Shown here: positions 1 to 9,438 of the stretch, in pieces | Layout of the letters: the number at the start of each line of letters is the position of its first letter | Numbering within the stretch: the first letter of the stretch is position 1 | From: Micavibrio sp. | GTDB lineage: Bacteria; Pseudomonadota; Alphaproteobacteria; Micavibrionales; UBA9664 | DNA: 64,000 nucleotides | Direction: 5' to 3' | NCBI GenBank assembly: GCA_002699085.1 | Contig: PAAR01000003.1 | Location: 1-64,000, forward strand | Notes under the pieces: model-generated | Database searches by the model: none | Told to the model about the DNA's origin: nothing | What the model saw: the letters and a program-made list of their open reading frames with translations, nothing else | Program-made: the position numbers and the translations under genes

Positions 1-104
1 GACATGTCTCGCCATGTGTAAGCATATGTAACACCTAATTTAATCAGAGGTTTTACTCGGCTTAACGTTTGTGGTAGACATGTCATAACCAAAAGAAAGT
101 GACT

Positions 105-2558
105 ATGTCGAAAGAAACTGAAAAAAAAGCTGAAGATAAAAAAACTGATGAAAAAGCTGGAAAGAAAACACTCAGCTTGGGCGGTACTTTATCGTTGAAA
201 ACTGGCGGCAGCACACCAAATGCCCCTACCTCATTTGAAGTAAAAAAACGTCGTGTAGGCGGCAATACTGTAAGCAGCGGACCTGCAATTAAACCACAAG
301 AAAAATCTGCCCTAAGTGAAGCACAGCGTGAAGCACGCCTTCGTGCTTTAAAACAGGCACAAGAACAAGCAGACGAACAAAAAACTGAGTTACCAAAACC
401 ACAAGTTAAAAAACGTGAGGTTGAAGAAGAAAAACAGGATACAACTGAAACAACTTCAACCACACGCGCTAAACCTGTAGACGCACTGGCACAAGCAAAT
501 CTTAAACGTATGGAAGAAAGCGGTGTTGCAGGACGATCCACCTCAAGCCCTGCAGCACCTTCACGCACTTTTACTAAGGCTGATGCTGAAAAAGATGCTG
601 AAAAGAAAAAAGTCGATGATAAAGCACCTACCAAGCCACGTGGTGATGATCGACGTCGTAGCGGTAAAATCACCGTTACACAGGTTCTAAACCAAGACTA
701 CGAACGGGACAGAGGCCCTTCTCTAGCGGCACAACGTCGTGCCCGTGAGAAAGAACGTCTCAAGCAAGCTGGCCCAAAAGAAACAGTCAAACAATCACGT
801 GAAGTGGTCGTTCCAGAAGCTATCACTGTTCAAGAGCTATCTAACCGTATGGCTGAAAAATCTGGTGATGTTGTAAAAGCCTTGATGAAAATGGGTATGA
901 TGGCAACCATCAACCAAACAATTGATGCGGATACAGCCGAACTTCTCATTGAAGAATTTGGCCATACTATCAAACGTGTAACAGAAGCTGATATTGAGAT
1001 TGGCCTTGAAGGTGAAGTTGATTCCGAGGCAGATCTTATCGCAAGACCGCCTATCGTAACAATTATGGGGCATGTCGATCATGGTAAAACCTCACTTCTT
1101 GATGCCCTACGCCAAACAAATGTTGTCTCTGGTGAGGCCGGTGGTATCACGCAACATATTGGTGCTTATCAAGTTGAAGTTGGCAAAGACAAAGACAAAG
1201 TGACCTTCATTGACACACCTGGTCACGCTGCCTTTACACAGATGCGGGCTCGTGGTGCCAACATCACTGATATTGTTATCTTGGTTGTTGCCGCTAATGA
1301 TTCTGTCATGCCACAAACCATTGAGGCGATCAGTCATGCCAAAGCGGCTGAAGTGCCTTTAATTGTTGCTATTAACAAAATTGATTTGCCTGATGCCAAC
1401 CCACAAAAAGTCAAAAACGATCTTCTTCAACATGAAGTGATCGGTGAAGATATGGGCGGAGATACCATGATGGTTGAAGTCTCAGCAAAATCGAAAATGA
1501 ATTTAGATAAGCTACTTGAAGCTATTTTGCTCCAAGCCGAGGTTTTAGAACTTAAAGCCAATCCAAACCGCGAAGCGCGTGGCACGGTCGTTGAGGCTAA
1601 AATGGAAAAAGGCCGTGGCTCTGTCGCAACTGTTCTCGTTGATAATGGTACCCTTAAAAGCGGTGACATCTTTGTCGTTGGTGGTGAATGGGGTCGTGTT
1701 AGAAATCTATTCGATGACAAAGGCAAGCAAGTTGACAAAGCTGTCCCAGGGCAACCTGTTGAGGTTTTAGGTCTTCAAGGAACACCAGAAGCTGGTGATG
1801 AGCTGGTCGTTGTAAAAGATGAAGCACGTGCCCGTGCTATTGTTGATTATCGACGCCGTAAGAAACGTGATGTCGCAGCAGCTGCCTTAGGTGCTACAAC
1901 GATTGAGCAGATGATGGCTAATAATAAAAACGCCAAAAAAGAGCTACCTGTTCTTATTAAAGCAGATGTTCACGGCTCTATTGAAGCGATTACAGGCTCG
2001 TTGAATAAGATGATCGAAGATAATGAAGAATTAGCCGTACGTGTTATTTATTCAGGCGTTGGCGGTATCACTGAGAGCGATGTAACCCTTGCCCGTGCAT
2101 CTAATGCCTTTATCGTTGGTTTTAACGTGCGTGCAAATGCACAAGCTCGTGAATTAGCACAACGTGAAAGCGTCAATCTTCGTTATTACAACATCATTTA
2201 CAATGTCATTGATGACGTAAAAGAAGTGCTTTCTGGTATGCTTTCACCGAAAATTCGTGAAGAGCTTATTGGTTACGCCGAAATCCGTGAAGTCTTCAAC
2301 ATTACTAAAGTTGGTAAGATCGCAGGCTGTATGGTGACAAGTGGTACTGTTAAGAAGGGCAATAAAGTACGTCTATTGCGTGACGATGTTGTTATCCATG
2401 AGGGCACACTTAAAACCCTTAAACGCTTCAAAGACGAAGTCAAAGAAGTGCGTGAAGGTATGGAATGCGGTATGGCTTTTGAAAAATATGATGATATTAA
2501 AGCAGGCGATGTCATTGAATGCTCTGATATTATTGAAGAAGCACAAACAATAGCATAG
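105..2558 (+). CDS. infB: Translation initiation factor IF-2
   Basis: IF-2 is a GTPase that brings initiator fMet-tRNA to the 30S subunit and promotes 50S joining in the cytoplasm. The first 230 or so residues are a lysine/glutamate-rich linker, followed by an IF2 N-terminal module (about 235-290). The G domain starts near residue 317 with P-loop GHVDHGKT (about 322-329), then DTPGH (about 370) and NKID (about 424). The beta-barrel and C-terminal fMet-tRNA-binding domains follow; 817 residues is normal for the family. I chose ATG 105, which has AGAAAG about five bases upstream; an in-frame GTG at 99 is the alternative. The next gene, rbfA, follows after 11 bases, as in the usual nusA-infB-rbfA-truB operon. 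Identification is certain, the exact start less so. Confidence 0.98.
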   Translation: MSKETEKKAEDKKTDEKAGKKTLSLGGTLSLKTGGSTPNAPTSFEVKKRRVGGNTVSSGPAIKPQEKSALSEAQREARLRALKQAQEQADEQKTELPKPQVKKREVEEEKQDTTETTSTTRAKPVDALAQANLKRMEESGVAGRSTSSPAAPSRTFTKADAEKDAEKKKVDDKAPTKPRGDDRRRSGKITVTQVLNQDYERDRGPSLAAQRRAREKERLKQAGPKETVKQSREVVVPEAITVQELSNRMAEKSGDVVKALMKMGMMATINQTIDADTAELLIEEFGHTIKRVTEADIEIGLEGEVDSEADLIARPPIVTIMGHVDHGKTSLLDALRQTNVVSGEAGGITQHIGAYQVEVGKDKDKVTFIDTPGHAAFTQMRARGANITDIVILVVAANDSVMPQTIEAISHAKAAEVPLIVAINKIDLPDANPQKVKNDLLQHEVIGEDMGGDTMMVEVSAKSKMNLDKLLEAILLQAEVLELKANPNREARGTVVEAKMEKGRGSVATVLVDNGTLKSGDIFVVGGEWGRVRNLFDDKGKQVDKAVPGQPVEVLGLQGTPEAGDELVVVKDEARARAIVDYRRRKKRDVAAAALGATTIEQMMANNKNAKKELPVLIKADVHGSIEAITGSLNKMIEDNEELAVRVIYSGVGGITESDVTLARASNAFIVGFNVRANAQARELAQRESVNLRYYNIIYNVIDDVKEVLSGMLSPKIREELIGYAEIREVFNITKVGKIAGCMVTSGTVKKGNKVRLLRDDVVIHEGTLKTLKRFKDEVKEVREGMECGMAFEKYDDIKAGDVIECSDIIEEAQTIA

Positions 2559-2569
2559 AGCTTAATGCC

Positions 2570-2956
2570 ATGACGAAGAACCAGCTTTCATCAGAACGGT
2601 CTCAACGACAACTGCGTGTAGCGGAACAGATTAAGCATGTCTTAATTGATGCATTAAAGCGTAATAAATTTCACGACGAAGAATTACTTGAAGCTAATCT
2701 TTTTAGTGTGGCTGAGGTTCGTATTTCACCAGACCTTAAAAATGCGACAGCCTATACGACATCACTTAAAGGCGAAGAGCATGTTAAAAATTGCCTCAAA
2801 GCACTAAACCGTGCGTCAGGTTATTTCCAGAAAGAAATTGCCAACCAGCTATCTTTGAAATTCACACCACGCATCAAGTTTGTATCTGATAGCAGTGTTG
2901 GTAACGTTGATAGAATTGAAGAATTGCTTAGAAAAATTCACGAAGAAGAGAAATAA
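2570..2956 (+). CDS. rbfA: 30S ribosome-binding factor A
   Basis: RbfA is a small KH-fold protein that binds the 30S subunit and helps mature the 5' end of 16S rRNA. The 128-residue length fits. The opening RSQRQLRVAEQIKHVL, the segment ending RISPDLKNATAYTT, and the C-terminal FVSDSSVGNVDRIEELL are the conserved family blocks. It lies 11 bases after infB and 8 bases before truB, so the three are almost certainly cotranscribed. Nothing unusual is seen. Confidence 0.96.
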   Translation: MTKNQLSSERSQRQLRVAEQIKHVLIDALKRNKFHDEELLEANLFSVAEVRISPDLKNATAYTTSLKGEEHVKNCLKALNRASGYFQKEIANQLSLKFTPRIKFVSDSSVGNVDRIEELLRKIHEEEK

Positions 2957-2964
2957 GCAACACT

Positions 2965-3906
2965 ATGGCAAAGCGCAAAAAAGGCCAGCCGATACATGGT
3001 TGGGTAAATTTTTATAAACCAAAAGGCATGACCTCTACGCAAGCCGTAGGAAAAGTCCGTTGGATATTTAACGCACAAAAAGCAGGTCACGCAGGGACTT
3101 TAGACCCTTTGGCAGAAGGTATACTCCCTATTGCCCTCGGTGAAGCGACCAAAACAGTTTCATATATTCAAGATGCCATAAAAATCTATGCCTTTGATAT
3201 TATTTGGGGTGAAGCACGCTCTACTGAAGATGCAGAAGGTGATGTCACAGCAACCTCAGATCATCGCCCTTCTCAACAAGAACTATTAGATATTCTACCT
3301 GTTTTTACTGGCGATATCGAGCAAACACCGCCAGCCTACTCCGCTATTAAAATTGATGGCGAACGTGCCTATGATATTGCACGGCGAGGCGAAACACCTG
3401 AGATGAAATCTCGCCCTGCCTATATTGAATCCATAGAATGCAAGGCTCATTCCGAAGCTTTTACAAGTCTTGAAGTTATATGCGGCAAAGGTACTTATGT
3501 ACGTTCATTAGGCCGTGATATAGCGCTTAAATTAGGATCAGTTGCGTATATTGATAATTTACGCCGCTTACAGGTTGGGGCTTTTGATGAAGCAATGTCG
3601 ATTTCTCTGGACAAACTAGAAGAGATGCGGCATAACAACACCCATATTGAGGCTTTATTGCCCGTGGACGCTGGGTTAGACGACATTCCTTCCCTACCAC
3701 TTACGGATAACGAGGCTTCAATGGTGAAACGAGGGCAAGTGCTTTCTTTTGTTTCTAAAGCTGATAATCATCGATTAGACGGCATTCGAGACGAAGAAAA
3801 TCCACGTGACGCAGTCACAGTCCTTGCGCTTTGCAATGATAAACCCGTTGGTTTTGTTGATGTAGAGGGTATTTACGTGAAGCCGAAAAAGCTATTTAAC
3901 CTATAA
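2965..3906 (+). CDS. truB: tRNA pseudouridine(55) synthase
   Basis: TruB isomerises uridine 55 in the T-loop of tRNAs. The catalytic motif GTLDPLAEG is present with the catalytic aspartate at residue 47, preceded by the conserved YKPKGMTS and KAGHAG blocks. The family motif KGTYVRSLGRDIA is around residue 175. At 313 residues it has the usual catalytic core plus a C-terminal PUA-like extension. It follows rbfA by 8 bases and precedes rpsO by 16 bases, the standard operon order. Confidence 0.97.
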   Translation: MAKRKKGQPIHGWVNFYKPKGMTSTQAVGKVRWIFNAQKAGHAGTLDPLAEGILPIALGEATKTVSYIQDAIKIYAFDIIWGEARSTEDAEGDVTATSDHRPSQQELLDILPVFTGDIEQTPPAYSAIKIDGERAYDIARRGETPEMKSRPAYIESIECKAHSEAFTSLEVICGKGTYVRSLGRDIALKLGSVAYIDNLRRLQVGAFDEAMSISLDKLEEMRHNNTHIEALLPVDAGLDDIPSLPLTDNEASMVKRGQVLSFVSKADNHRLDGIRDEENPRDAVTVLALCNDKPVGFVDVEGIYVKPKKLFNL

Positions 3907-3922
3907 TTTAAAGGAGAAAAAG

Positions 3923-4192
3923 ATGTCGATAGCAAAAGAAACAAAAGCAAAGATTATTAAAGATAATCAAGCAGCAGCAAATGATACAGGTTCAGCAGAA
4001 GTGCAAATCGCCATTATGTCTGAGCGTATCTCACAATTGAGCACGCATATGCAACAGCACAAGAAAGACCTTTCAACACGTAATGGTCTTCTACGTCTTG
4101 TTGGTAAACGTCGTAAGCTTCTTGATTACTTAAAAGGTAAGAGCGTTGATCGTTACCAAGCAATTATCGAAAAACTCGGTATTCGTCGCTAA
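3923..4192 (+). CDS. rpsO: 30S ribosomal protein S15
   Basis: S15 binds the central domain of 16S rRNA and nucleates assembly of the 30S platform. The length of 89 residues is exact for the family, and the blocks GSAEVQIA, LSTHMQQHKKDLSTRNGL and RRKLLDYLK are diagnostic. A strong AAGGAG ribosome-binding site lies about six bases before the ATG. In many bacteria rpsO is immediately followed by pnp. Here a terminator, a secreted-protein gene and gpmA separate them by about 1.5 kb. Confidence 0.98.
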   Translation: MSIAKETKAKIIKDNQAAANDTGSAEVQIAIMSERISQLSTHMQQHKKDLSTRNGLLRLVGKRRKLLDYLKGKSVDRYQAIIEKLGIRR

Positions 4193-4210
4193 ACAATACA
4201 AAAATTTCAA

Positions 4211-4236
4211 AAGCCCTCTTCTTAGAGGGCTTTTTT
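4211..4236 (+). terminator. Intrinsic terminator after rpsO
   Basis: A perfect 9-bp stem (AAGCCCTCT with AGAGGGCTT, loop TCTT) is followed by a T-run, 19 bases after the rpsO stop. It likely ends the infB-rbfA-truB-rpsO transcript. Confidence 0.9.
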
Positions 4237-4277
4237 GTTTCATGGCAATTGTTAAGTCACTATGTTAAAATGAGTGC

Positions 4278-4796
4278 ATGAAACACATTATTCTTATTAT
4301 TTTTGGTCTATTACTATCATTTCCAGCTGGTGCCGTTATCCCTTCAGCACAACAGCTTTCATCACAATTACAGATGAACTGTCTGACACGACCAAATGGT
4401 AATGAATGCTTGCGTATCCTAAAAGAAACAACTGCTGAGATGGCGGTCACCTACTCTAAACAATTCGGACCAGCTGGCGATGTTACTGCGAGAGATCCTC
4501 AATATGCGGCTGATGCCAAACAATTTATTAGTGAATATTGTGGTCCTATTGTGAACACAAATCACTATCCACTCAAAACAGAACAAGATAAAATTTTCTT
4601 AATCACCGATGTCACCAATAATGTAGACCAGTGCTTAAAAGGTCTACGCGCCACAAAAGCCGAAGATAAAACAGGCCATGTCAAGATCGGTGAAGATTCA
4701 ATCACCGTACTTTATTATTACAATGTTTGTTTACGTGGAAATTTAGACCCTAAAGCTGCTGAAGAATGTAAATACATCGCAACCCAACAACGTTAA
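4278..4796 (+). CDS. Secreted protein of unknown function
   Basis: I do not recognise this 172-residue protein. It opens with a clear signal peptide (MKHIILIIFGLLLSFPAGA), so it is probably periplasmic. The mature part contains several spaced cysteines (in MNCLTRP, NECLRIL, EYCGPI, DQCLKG, NVCLRG and EECKYI), which suggests disulfide bonds, and it ends near ATQQR. It stands alone after the rpsO terminator and faces gpmA convergently, with a two-hairpin repeat between. No obvious ribosome-binding site is seen. It could be a lineage-specific envelope protein. Confidence 0.7.
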   Translation: MKHIILIIFGLLLSFPAGAVIPSAQQLSSQLQMNCLTRPNGNECLRILKETTAEMAVTYSKQFGPAGDVTARDPQYAADAKQFISEYCGPIVNTNHYPLKTEQDKIFLITDVTNNVDQCLKGLRATKAEDKTGHVKIGEDSITVLYYYNVCLRGNLDPKAAEECKYIATQQR

Positions 4797-4809
4797 TACC
4801 AAAAAAATT

Positions 4810-4861
4810 GTCATGCCTGCCCTGTGCGGGCATCCGGATCCCTGCATAAAGCGGGGATGAC
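4810..4861. repeat. Two-hairpin intergenic element, copy A
   Basis: The element starts GTCAT and ends ATGAC. It contains hairpin 1 (TGCCC with GGGCA), a central ATCCGGATC, and hairpin 2 (ATCCCTGC with GCGGGGAT, loop ATAAA). The same design recurs at 7822, 19606, 19967 (partial), 21497, 37610 and 50271. Here it sits between the convergent 3' ends of the secreted-protein gene and gpmA. Confidence 0.75.
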
Positions 4862-4862
4862 A

Positions 4863-5489
4863 CTATGACTCTAAAAAATAGCGCTTCAGAATTTTACCAT
4901 GGTCGAATTCAAACACGAGCGGTACACCTGTTGGTATTTCTGCGTCATTAATGGTATCGGGTGTTTCCACACCCAAAGTAATCAACATCGCACGGATCGA
5001 ATTACCATGTGCCCCAATCAAGATATTTTTACCTTCATTAATAAGTGGGCGAATATTTTTTTCAAAATATGGACCTGTCCTTTTTTCAACGACCATTTGT
5101 AGACTTTCGCCACCTGGTGGCGGTGTATCATAAGAACGGCGCCAAATACGTACCTGCTCTTTACCGTATTTTTCGGCGGTCTCTGCCTTATTTAGACCTT
5201 GAAGGTCACCATAGCCACGCTCACGCAAATCATCATGGCGTATAATCTTACCGTCAAATTTTGCGGTTAAGCCGCATTCTTTAAGCACAATATCTGTTGT
5301 TTCAATAGCACGTTTTTGTGTAGAGGTAAAAACCACATCAATATCAAAGTCGGCATGCTTTAAACGCTGCCCTGCTTCTTTAGCTTCTTGACGCCCTAAA
5401 TCCGTCAAATCAACATCAACAAAACCTGTAAAACGGTTCTCTAAATTCCACTGGCTCTGGCCATGACGTAATAAAACAAGATAATTCAT
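4863..5489 (-). CDS. gpmA: 2,3-bisphosphoglycerate-dependent phosphoglycerate mutase
   Basis: This enzyme interconverts 3- and 2-phosphoglycerate in glycolysis and gluconeogenesis through a phosphohistidine. The LLRHGQSQWN motif carries the catalytic His (residue 9 from the chosen start). RERGYGDLQGLNK and the second-histidine block GAHGNSIRAM are also present. The short 208-residue form is typical of alphaproteobacteria. I chose ATG 5489, with a GGGGAG ribosome-binding site about 11 bases upstream. A GTG at 5501 in the same frame would overlap that site. Confidence 0.95.
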   Translation of the reverse strand: MNYLVLLRHGQSQWNLENRFTGFVDVDLTDLGRQEAKEAGQRLKHADFDIDVVFTSTQKRAIETTDIVLKECGLTAKFDGKIIRHDDLRERGYGDLQGLNKAETAEKYGKEQVRIWRRSYDTPPPGGESLQMVVEKRTGPYFEKNIRPLINEGKNILIGAHGNSIRAMLITLGVETPDTINDAEIPTGVPLVFEFDHGKILKRYFLES

Positions 5490-5513
5490 GCTTGGGTACA
5501 CTCCCCTTTAAAG

Positions 5514-5542
5514 TTGACTTAATGGGTAAATACTGGCATAAC
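5514..5542 (+). promoter_or_regulatory. Possible sigma70-type promoter upstream of pnp
   Basis: TTGACT (5514-5519), a 17-base spacer and CATAAC (5537-5542) lie in the 188-base divergent gap between gpmA and pnp. If used, it would leave a leader of about 130 bases before pnp, which would fit the leader-based autoregulation known for pnp in other bacteria. The -10 match is only 4 of 6. Confidence 0.35.
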
Positions 5543-5677
5543 TTGCACAACTTTAAAAGGCCGGTAACACGGTTGACTATTAAGTACATAATCGGATGTA
5601 TTTTGTTGTCCACCGCAGTGTTAGCCTTTTGAAGTTTGTAGACTATATATAAACAAACTAAACGAAAGGATTGAACT

Positions 5678-7813
5678 ATGTTCAACGTATTCCGCAAAGA
5701 TATAGACTTTGCAGGCAAAACTGTCACTTTAGAGACAGGTAAAATCGCAAGACAGGCTGATGGCGCTGTTTTAGCAACAATGGGAGGCACGTCTGTTCTT
5801 TGTACAGTTGTCGCTGCCAAATCCGTAAAACCAGGTCAGGATTTCTTCCCTTTATCTGTTCACTATATTGAAAAATTTTATGCATCTGGCCGTATCCCAG
5901 GTGGCTATTTAAAGCGTGAAGGTCGTCCTTCAGACAATGAGACACTAACATCTCGTTTAATTGACCGCCCTATTCGTCCGCTTTTCCCTGAAAACTTCCT
6001 GAATGAAGTACAAGTTGTTTGTACTGTTGTATCACATGACCTTGTACATCCATCAGACGTTCTCGCCATGATCGGTACATCTGCAGCCCTTACACTTTCT
6101 GGCATTCCATTCATGGGTCCATTGGGTTGTGCACGTGTTGCCTATGTTGATGGTGACTATGTGATTAATCCTACAGCGGATGAAATGTCTATGTCAGACC
6201 TAGACCTTATGGTTGCTGGTACGACTGAGGGTGTTTTAATGGTTGAATCTGAAGCACAAGAGCTTTCTGAAGAAGTTATGCTTGGTGCTGTAATGACAGG
6301 TTGGAAAGCTTTCCAAGATGTTATTAAAGGTATTATTGAATTGGCAGAAATGGCAGCGAAAGAACCTTGGGATCTTATTGAACAAGACCCTTCTGTGACA
6401 AAACTTGCCGATGATCTTAAAAAGACATTCAAAGCTGACATCGAAAAAGCGTATAAAGTTCAAGTTAAACAAGAGCGCCAAGCCGCTCTTTCTGCCTTGA
6501 AAGATAAAGCTGTTGAGCAATTTGCGTCTGAAGATGAAGGCTCATTACTGACAAAAGAAACAGTTTTAGCAAAATTCAAAAAAGCTGAAGCGGACGTTGT
6601 TCGTGGTCAAGTTATTGACACTAAAAAGCGTATTGATGGCCGTACGACATCAGATATTCGTAAGATTGTTTGTGAAGTTGGCGTTTTACCAGAAGTGCAC
6701 GGCTCTGCTTTGTTCACACGTGGTGAAACACAGGCCTTAGTTGTGACAACACTCGGTACAGGTCAAGACGAACAAATGATTGATAGCCTCTACGGTACAG
6801 CACATGAGCGTTTCATGTTGCATTACAACTTCCCTCCTTATTCAGTCGGTGAAGCTGGTCGTATGGGCGGTGTTGGTCGTCGTGAAATTGGTCACGGTAA
6901 GTTGGCTTGGCGTGCAATTAACCCATTATTGCCACGTGGCGATGATTTCCCTTACACATTGCGTGTTGTATCTGAAATCACTGAGTCAAACGGTTCATCT
7001 TCAATGGCAACGGTTTGTGGTACATCTATGGCATTGATGAATGCTGGTATTGATCTACCTAAACCAGTAGCTGGTATTGCTATGGGTCTCATCAAAGAAG
7101 ACGATAAATTCGCTGTTCTTTCTGACATTTTAGGTGATGAAGATCACCTAGGTGACATGGACTTTAAAGTAGCAGGTACACAAGATGGTATTACGGCACT
7201 TCAAATGGATATTAAGATCACATCAATCACTGAAGAAATCATGCAGATTGCGCTTAAACAAGCAAAAGATGGTCGTATTCATATCCTTGGTGAAATGGCG
7301 AAAGCGATTACACAAAAAGGTGATTTAGCTGCTTCTGCACCACGTGTTGAAACAATGAAAATCGCAACGGATAAAATCCGTGAAGTCATTGGTACAGGTG
7401 GTAAAGTGATCCGTGAAATCTGTGAAACAACAGGCGCTAAACTAGACATTAACGACGAAGGCGTTGTTAAAATCTATGGCCCTGATGCTGAAACAATTGC
7501 AGCGGCGAAGAAAAAAGTCGTTGATATCGTTGCTGTACCAGAACCAGGTACGATCTATCACGGTAAAGTTGTAAAAATCATGGAATTTGGCGCTTTCGTT
7601 AATTTCCTTGGTAAAAGCGACGGTCTTGTGCACATTTCTGAGATCAAAAACGAACGTGTTGAAAACGTAAGTGATGAAGTTGAAGAAGGCCAAATGGTCT
7701 ATGTGAAACTTCTTGGTATTGACGATCGTGGTAAGTGCAAATTATCGATGAAAGTTGTTGACCAAGAAACTGGTGAAGAGCTTAACAAAGATAGCGACGA
7801 AGAAGCCGCTTAA
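5678..7813 (+). CDS. pnp: Polyribonucleotide nucleotidyltransferase (PNPase)
   Basis: PNPase degrades RNA 3' to 5' by phosphorolysis and works in the degradosome. The domain order is complete: RNase PH domain 1 (about 1-230), helical linker, RNase PH domain 2 (about 315-550) with [12 protein letters not shown], a KH domain with [10 protein letters not shown] (about 555-612), and an S1 domain with [18 protein letters not shown] (about 621-690). At 711 residues it is full length. A GAAAGGA ribosome-binding site precedes the ATG. The gene is followed by two hairpins that probably terminate it. Confidence 0.98.
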   Translation: MFNVFRKDIDFAGKTVTLETGKIARQADGAVLATMGGTSVLCTVVAAKSVKPGQDFFPLSVHYIEKFYASGRIPGGYLKREGRPSDNETLTSRLIDRPIRPLFPENFLNEVQVVCTVVSHDLVHPSDVLAMIGTSAALTLSGIPFMGPLGCARVAYVDGDYVINPTADEMSMSDLDLMVAGTTEGVLMVESEAQELSEEVMLGAVMTGWKAFQDVIKGIIELAEMAAKEPWDLIEQDPSVTKLADDLKKTFKADIEKAYKVQVKQERQAALSALKDKAVEQFASEDEGSLLTKETVLAKFKKAEADVVRGQVIDTKKRIDGRTTSDIRKIVCEVGVLPEVHGSALFTRGETQALVVTTLGTGQDEQMIDSLYGTAHERFMLHYNFPPYSVGEAGRMGGVGRREIGHGKLAWRAINPLLPRGDDFPYTLRVVSEITESNGSSSMATVCGTSMALMNAGIDLPKPVAGIAMGLIKEDDKFAVLSDILGDEDHLGDMDFKVAGTQDGITALQMDIKITSITEEIMQIALKQAKDGRIHILGEMAKAITQKGDLAASAPRVETMKIATDKIREVIGTGGKVIREICETTGAKLDINDEGVVKIYGPDAETIAAAKKKVVDIVAVPEPGTIYHGKVVKIMEFGAFVNFLGKSDGLVHISEIKNERVENVSDEVEEGQMVYVKLLGIDDRGKCKLSMKVVDQETGEELNKDSDEEAA

Positions 7814-7821
7814 ATAGCAAT

Positions 7822-7881
7822 TGTAATCCCTGCCTAGGCAGGGATTCATAAAAAATATGGACCCCAGCTTCCGCTGGGGTT
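7822..7881. repeat. Two-hairpin element, copy B, downstream of pnp
   Basis: Hairpin 1 is a perfect palindrome (AATCCCTGCC with GGCAGGGATT, 7825-7846). Hairpin 2 is ACCCCAGC-TTCC-GCTGGGGT (7861-7880). The layout matches the other copies in this window. The second hairpin is followed by a T-rich run and doubles as the pnp terminator. Confidence 0.7.
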
Positions 7882-7887
7882 TCTTTT
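7861..7887 (+). terminator. Intrinsic terminator after pnp
   Basis: An 8-bp perfect stem (ACCCCAGC/GCTGGGGT, loop TTCC) is followed by TTCTTTTT, 48 bases after the pnp stop. Confidence 0.8.
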
Positions 7888-7908
7888 TAGATATAGTATA
7901 ATAACGAT

Positions 7909-8646
7909 ATGAAAAAACTGATCCTACCCAAATTAATTGCCCATCGAGGCGCTAGTGCCTATGCGCCAGAGAACACCCTTGCTGCTATACACACAGCAGC
8001 TGATATGGATGCCGCATGGGTGGAAATTGATGTAATACTTACAAAAGATAAAGTCCCTGTCATTTTCCATGATGATACATTAGAGCGTGTGACAACAGCA
8101 GACGGTAATATCACGGATATCACCTATCGAGAGCTAAAACAATTAGATGCAGGTGGTTGGTTTTCAGAAAGCTTCTACGGCGAGCCTGTCCCCACTCTCG
8201 AACATGCTTTGGATGTTATTATCGACCGTGATTTAGGGCTTAATTTAGAGATCAAGCCTTTTCCTGGACAAGAAGAAGAGACTGCCGAAGTCGCTCTTGA
8301 TATCCTTAGTCGTATTTGGGATGAAGATGACGCCCATAAACTGCTTATCAGCTCCTTTAAATCGGAATGCTTAGATGTTGCCCTTCACTACATGGAAGGC
8401 TTCCACAGGGGCTTATTACTCGCTGAAACACGCAAAGACTGGGAAGAAGTAGCTCAAGCGCTACAAGTGAGCACGATTAACATTGCAAACACACCAGAAC
8501 TTGCCAATGAATTCACCGTCAAAGCCTTTAAAGCCAAAGACTATCAAGTCCTTGCTTATACAATTGATGATCTTGATGAAGCCGAAAAGCTTTTTGAATA
8601 TGGCGTAGACGCCATTTTCAGCAATATGCCTGATCTATTAGACTAA
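7909..8646 (+). CDS. ugpQ: Glycerophosphodiester phosphodiesterase
   Basis: The enzyme hydrolyses glycerophosphodiesters to glycerol-3-phosphate and an alcohol. The family signature is clear: IAHRGASAYAPENTL near residue 10, then EIDVILTKD and VIFHDDTLER, LDAGGWFS, and NLEIKPF. At 245 residues with no signal peptide it looks cytoplasmic, of the UgpQ type. It stands alone and converges on fabI with no spacer beyond the stop codons. The substrate cannot be told from the sequence. Confidence 0.93.
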   Translation: MKKLILPKLIAHRGASAYAPENTLAAIHTAADMDAAWVEIDVILTKDKVPVIFHDDTLERVTTADGNITDITYRELKQLDAGGWFSESFYGEPVPTLEHALDVIIDRDLGLNLEIKPFPGQEEETAEVALDILSRIWDEDDAHKLLISSFKSECLDVALHYMEGFHRGLLLAETRKDWEEVAQALQVSTINIANTPELANEFTVKAFKAKDYQVLAYTIDDLDEAEKLFEYGVDAIFSNMPDLLD

Positions 8647-9432
8647 TTAATCAGGTTTTTTCATACCCACGACATTGAAACCACAATCCACATAGTGGAT
8701 TTCACCTGTGACGGCTGTCGATAGATCAGAGAGCAGATAAAGCGCCGTGCCCCCTACTTCTTCCAAAGTCACAGAACGACGCAATGGTGCTGTATCAATA
8801 TTATGCTTGAACGTTTGACGTGCATTGGCAATAGCAGAGCCCGCCAATGTCCGCATTGGACCTGCAGAGATCGCGTTCACACGGATGTTATCTGGGCCTA
8901 AATCAGCCGCCAGATATTTTGTTGATGTTTCAAGTGCGGCTTTAGCCACACCCATCACGTTGTAATTCGGCATAACACGCTGTGCACCAAGATAGGTAAG
9001 TGTTACAGCTGCACCACCCTTTTTCATTAAAGGTGCTGCATGACGCATAACGGATGTAAATGAATAACATGAGATATGCATGGTATTGAGGAAATTCTCT
9101 AGTGTTGTATCCACATATTTACCCTTTAGTTCTTCCTTATCGGAATAGGCCACAGCATGAACAACGAAATCAATCTCACCCCATACTTTTTCAAGCACTT
9201 TAAAGGTTTCAGCGATGGCCTCTTCATTCGACACATCACATTCAATCATCACTTCAGAGCCTAGAGAGCTCGCCAAAGGTTCTAAACGACGCAAAATAGA
9301 CTCACCCATATAGGTGAATGCAAGCTCAGCGCCATGGGCATGCAATGTCTGGGCAATACCCCACGCAATAGAGTGGTCATTTGCCACACCCATAATCAGG
9401 CCACGTTTGCCTTTCATCATTGTACTAACCAT
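8647..9432 (-). CDS. fabI: Enoyl-[acyl-carrier-protein] reductase (NADH)
   Basis: FabI carries out the last reduction of each fatty-acid elongation cycle. It is an SDR protein with the FabI-type cofactor motif GVANDHSIAWGIAQ near the N-terminus, the Y-x6-K pair in YNVMGVAK, and AISAGPMRTLA. I chose ATG 9432, placed nine bases after an AAGGG that lies in the last codons of fabB. A TTG at 9438 directly follows the fabB stop. The 261-residue length is normal. It is the last gene of fabA-fabB-fabI. FabI is the target of triclosan-type inhibitors in other bacteria. Confidence 0.97.
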   Translation of the reverse strand: MVSTMMKGKRGLIMGVANDHSIAWGIAQTLHAHGAELAFTYMGESILRRLEPLASSLGSEVMIECDVSNEEAIAETFKVLEKVWGEIDFVVHAVAYSDKEELKGKYVDTTLENFLNTMHISCYSFTSVMRHAAPLMKKGGAAVTLTYLGAQRVMPNYNVMGVAKAALETSTKYLAADLGPDNIRVNAISAGPMRTLAGSAIANARQTFKHNIDTAPLRRSVTLEEVGGTALYLLSDLSTAVTGEIHYVDCGFNVVGMKKPD

Positions 9433-9438
9433 ACTCAA

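Noticed and set aside
1-84. The 8-bp palindrome GACATGTC at 1-8 and 77-84 upstream of infB
   Set aside because: Two copies of an 8-mer are too little to call a regulatory site, and the region upstream is cut by the window.
83-673. A 196-codon open frame on the minus strand opposite infB
   Set aside because: It is the antisense shadow of the lysine/glutamate-rich IF-2 N-terminus, serine/phenylalanine-biased, with no ribosome-binding site or family resemblance.
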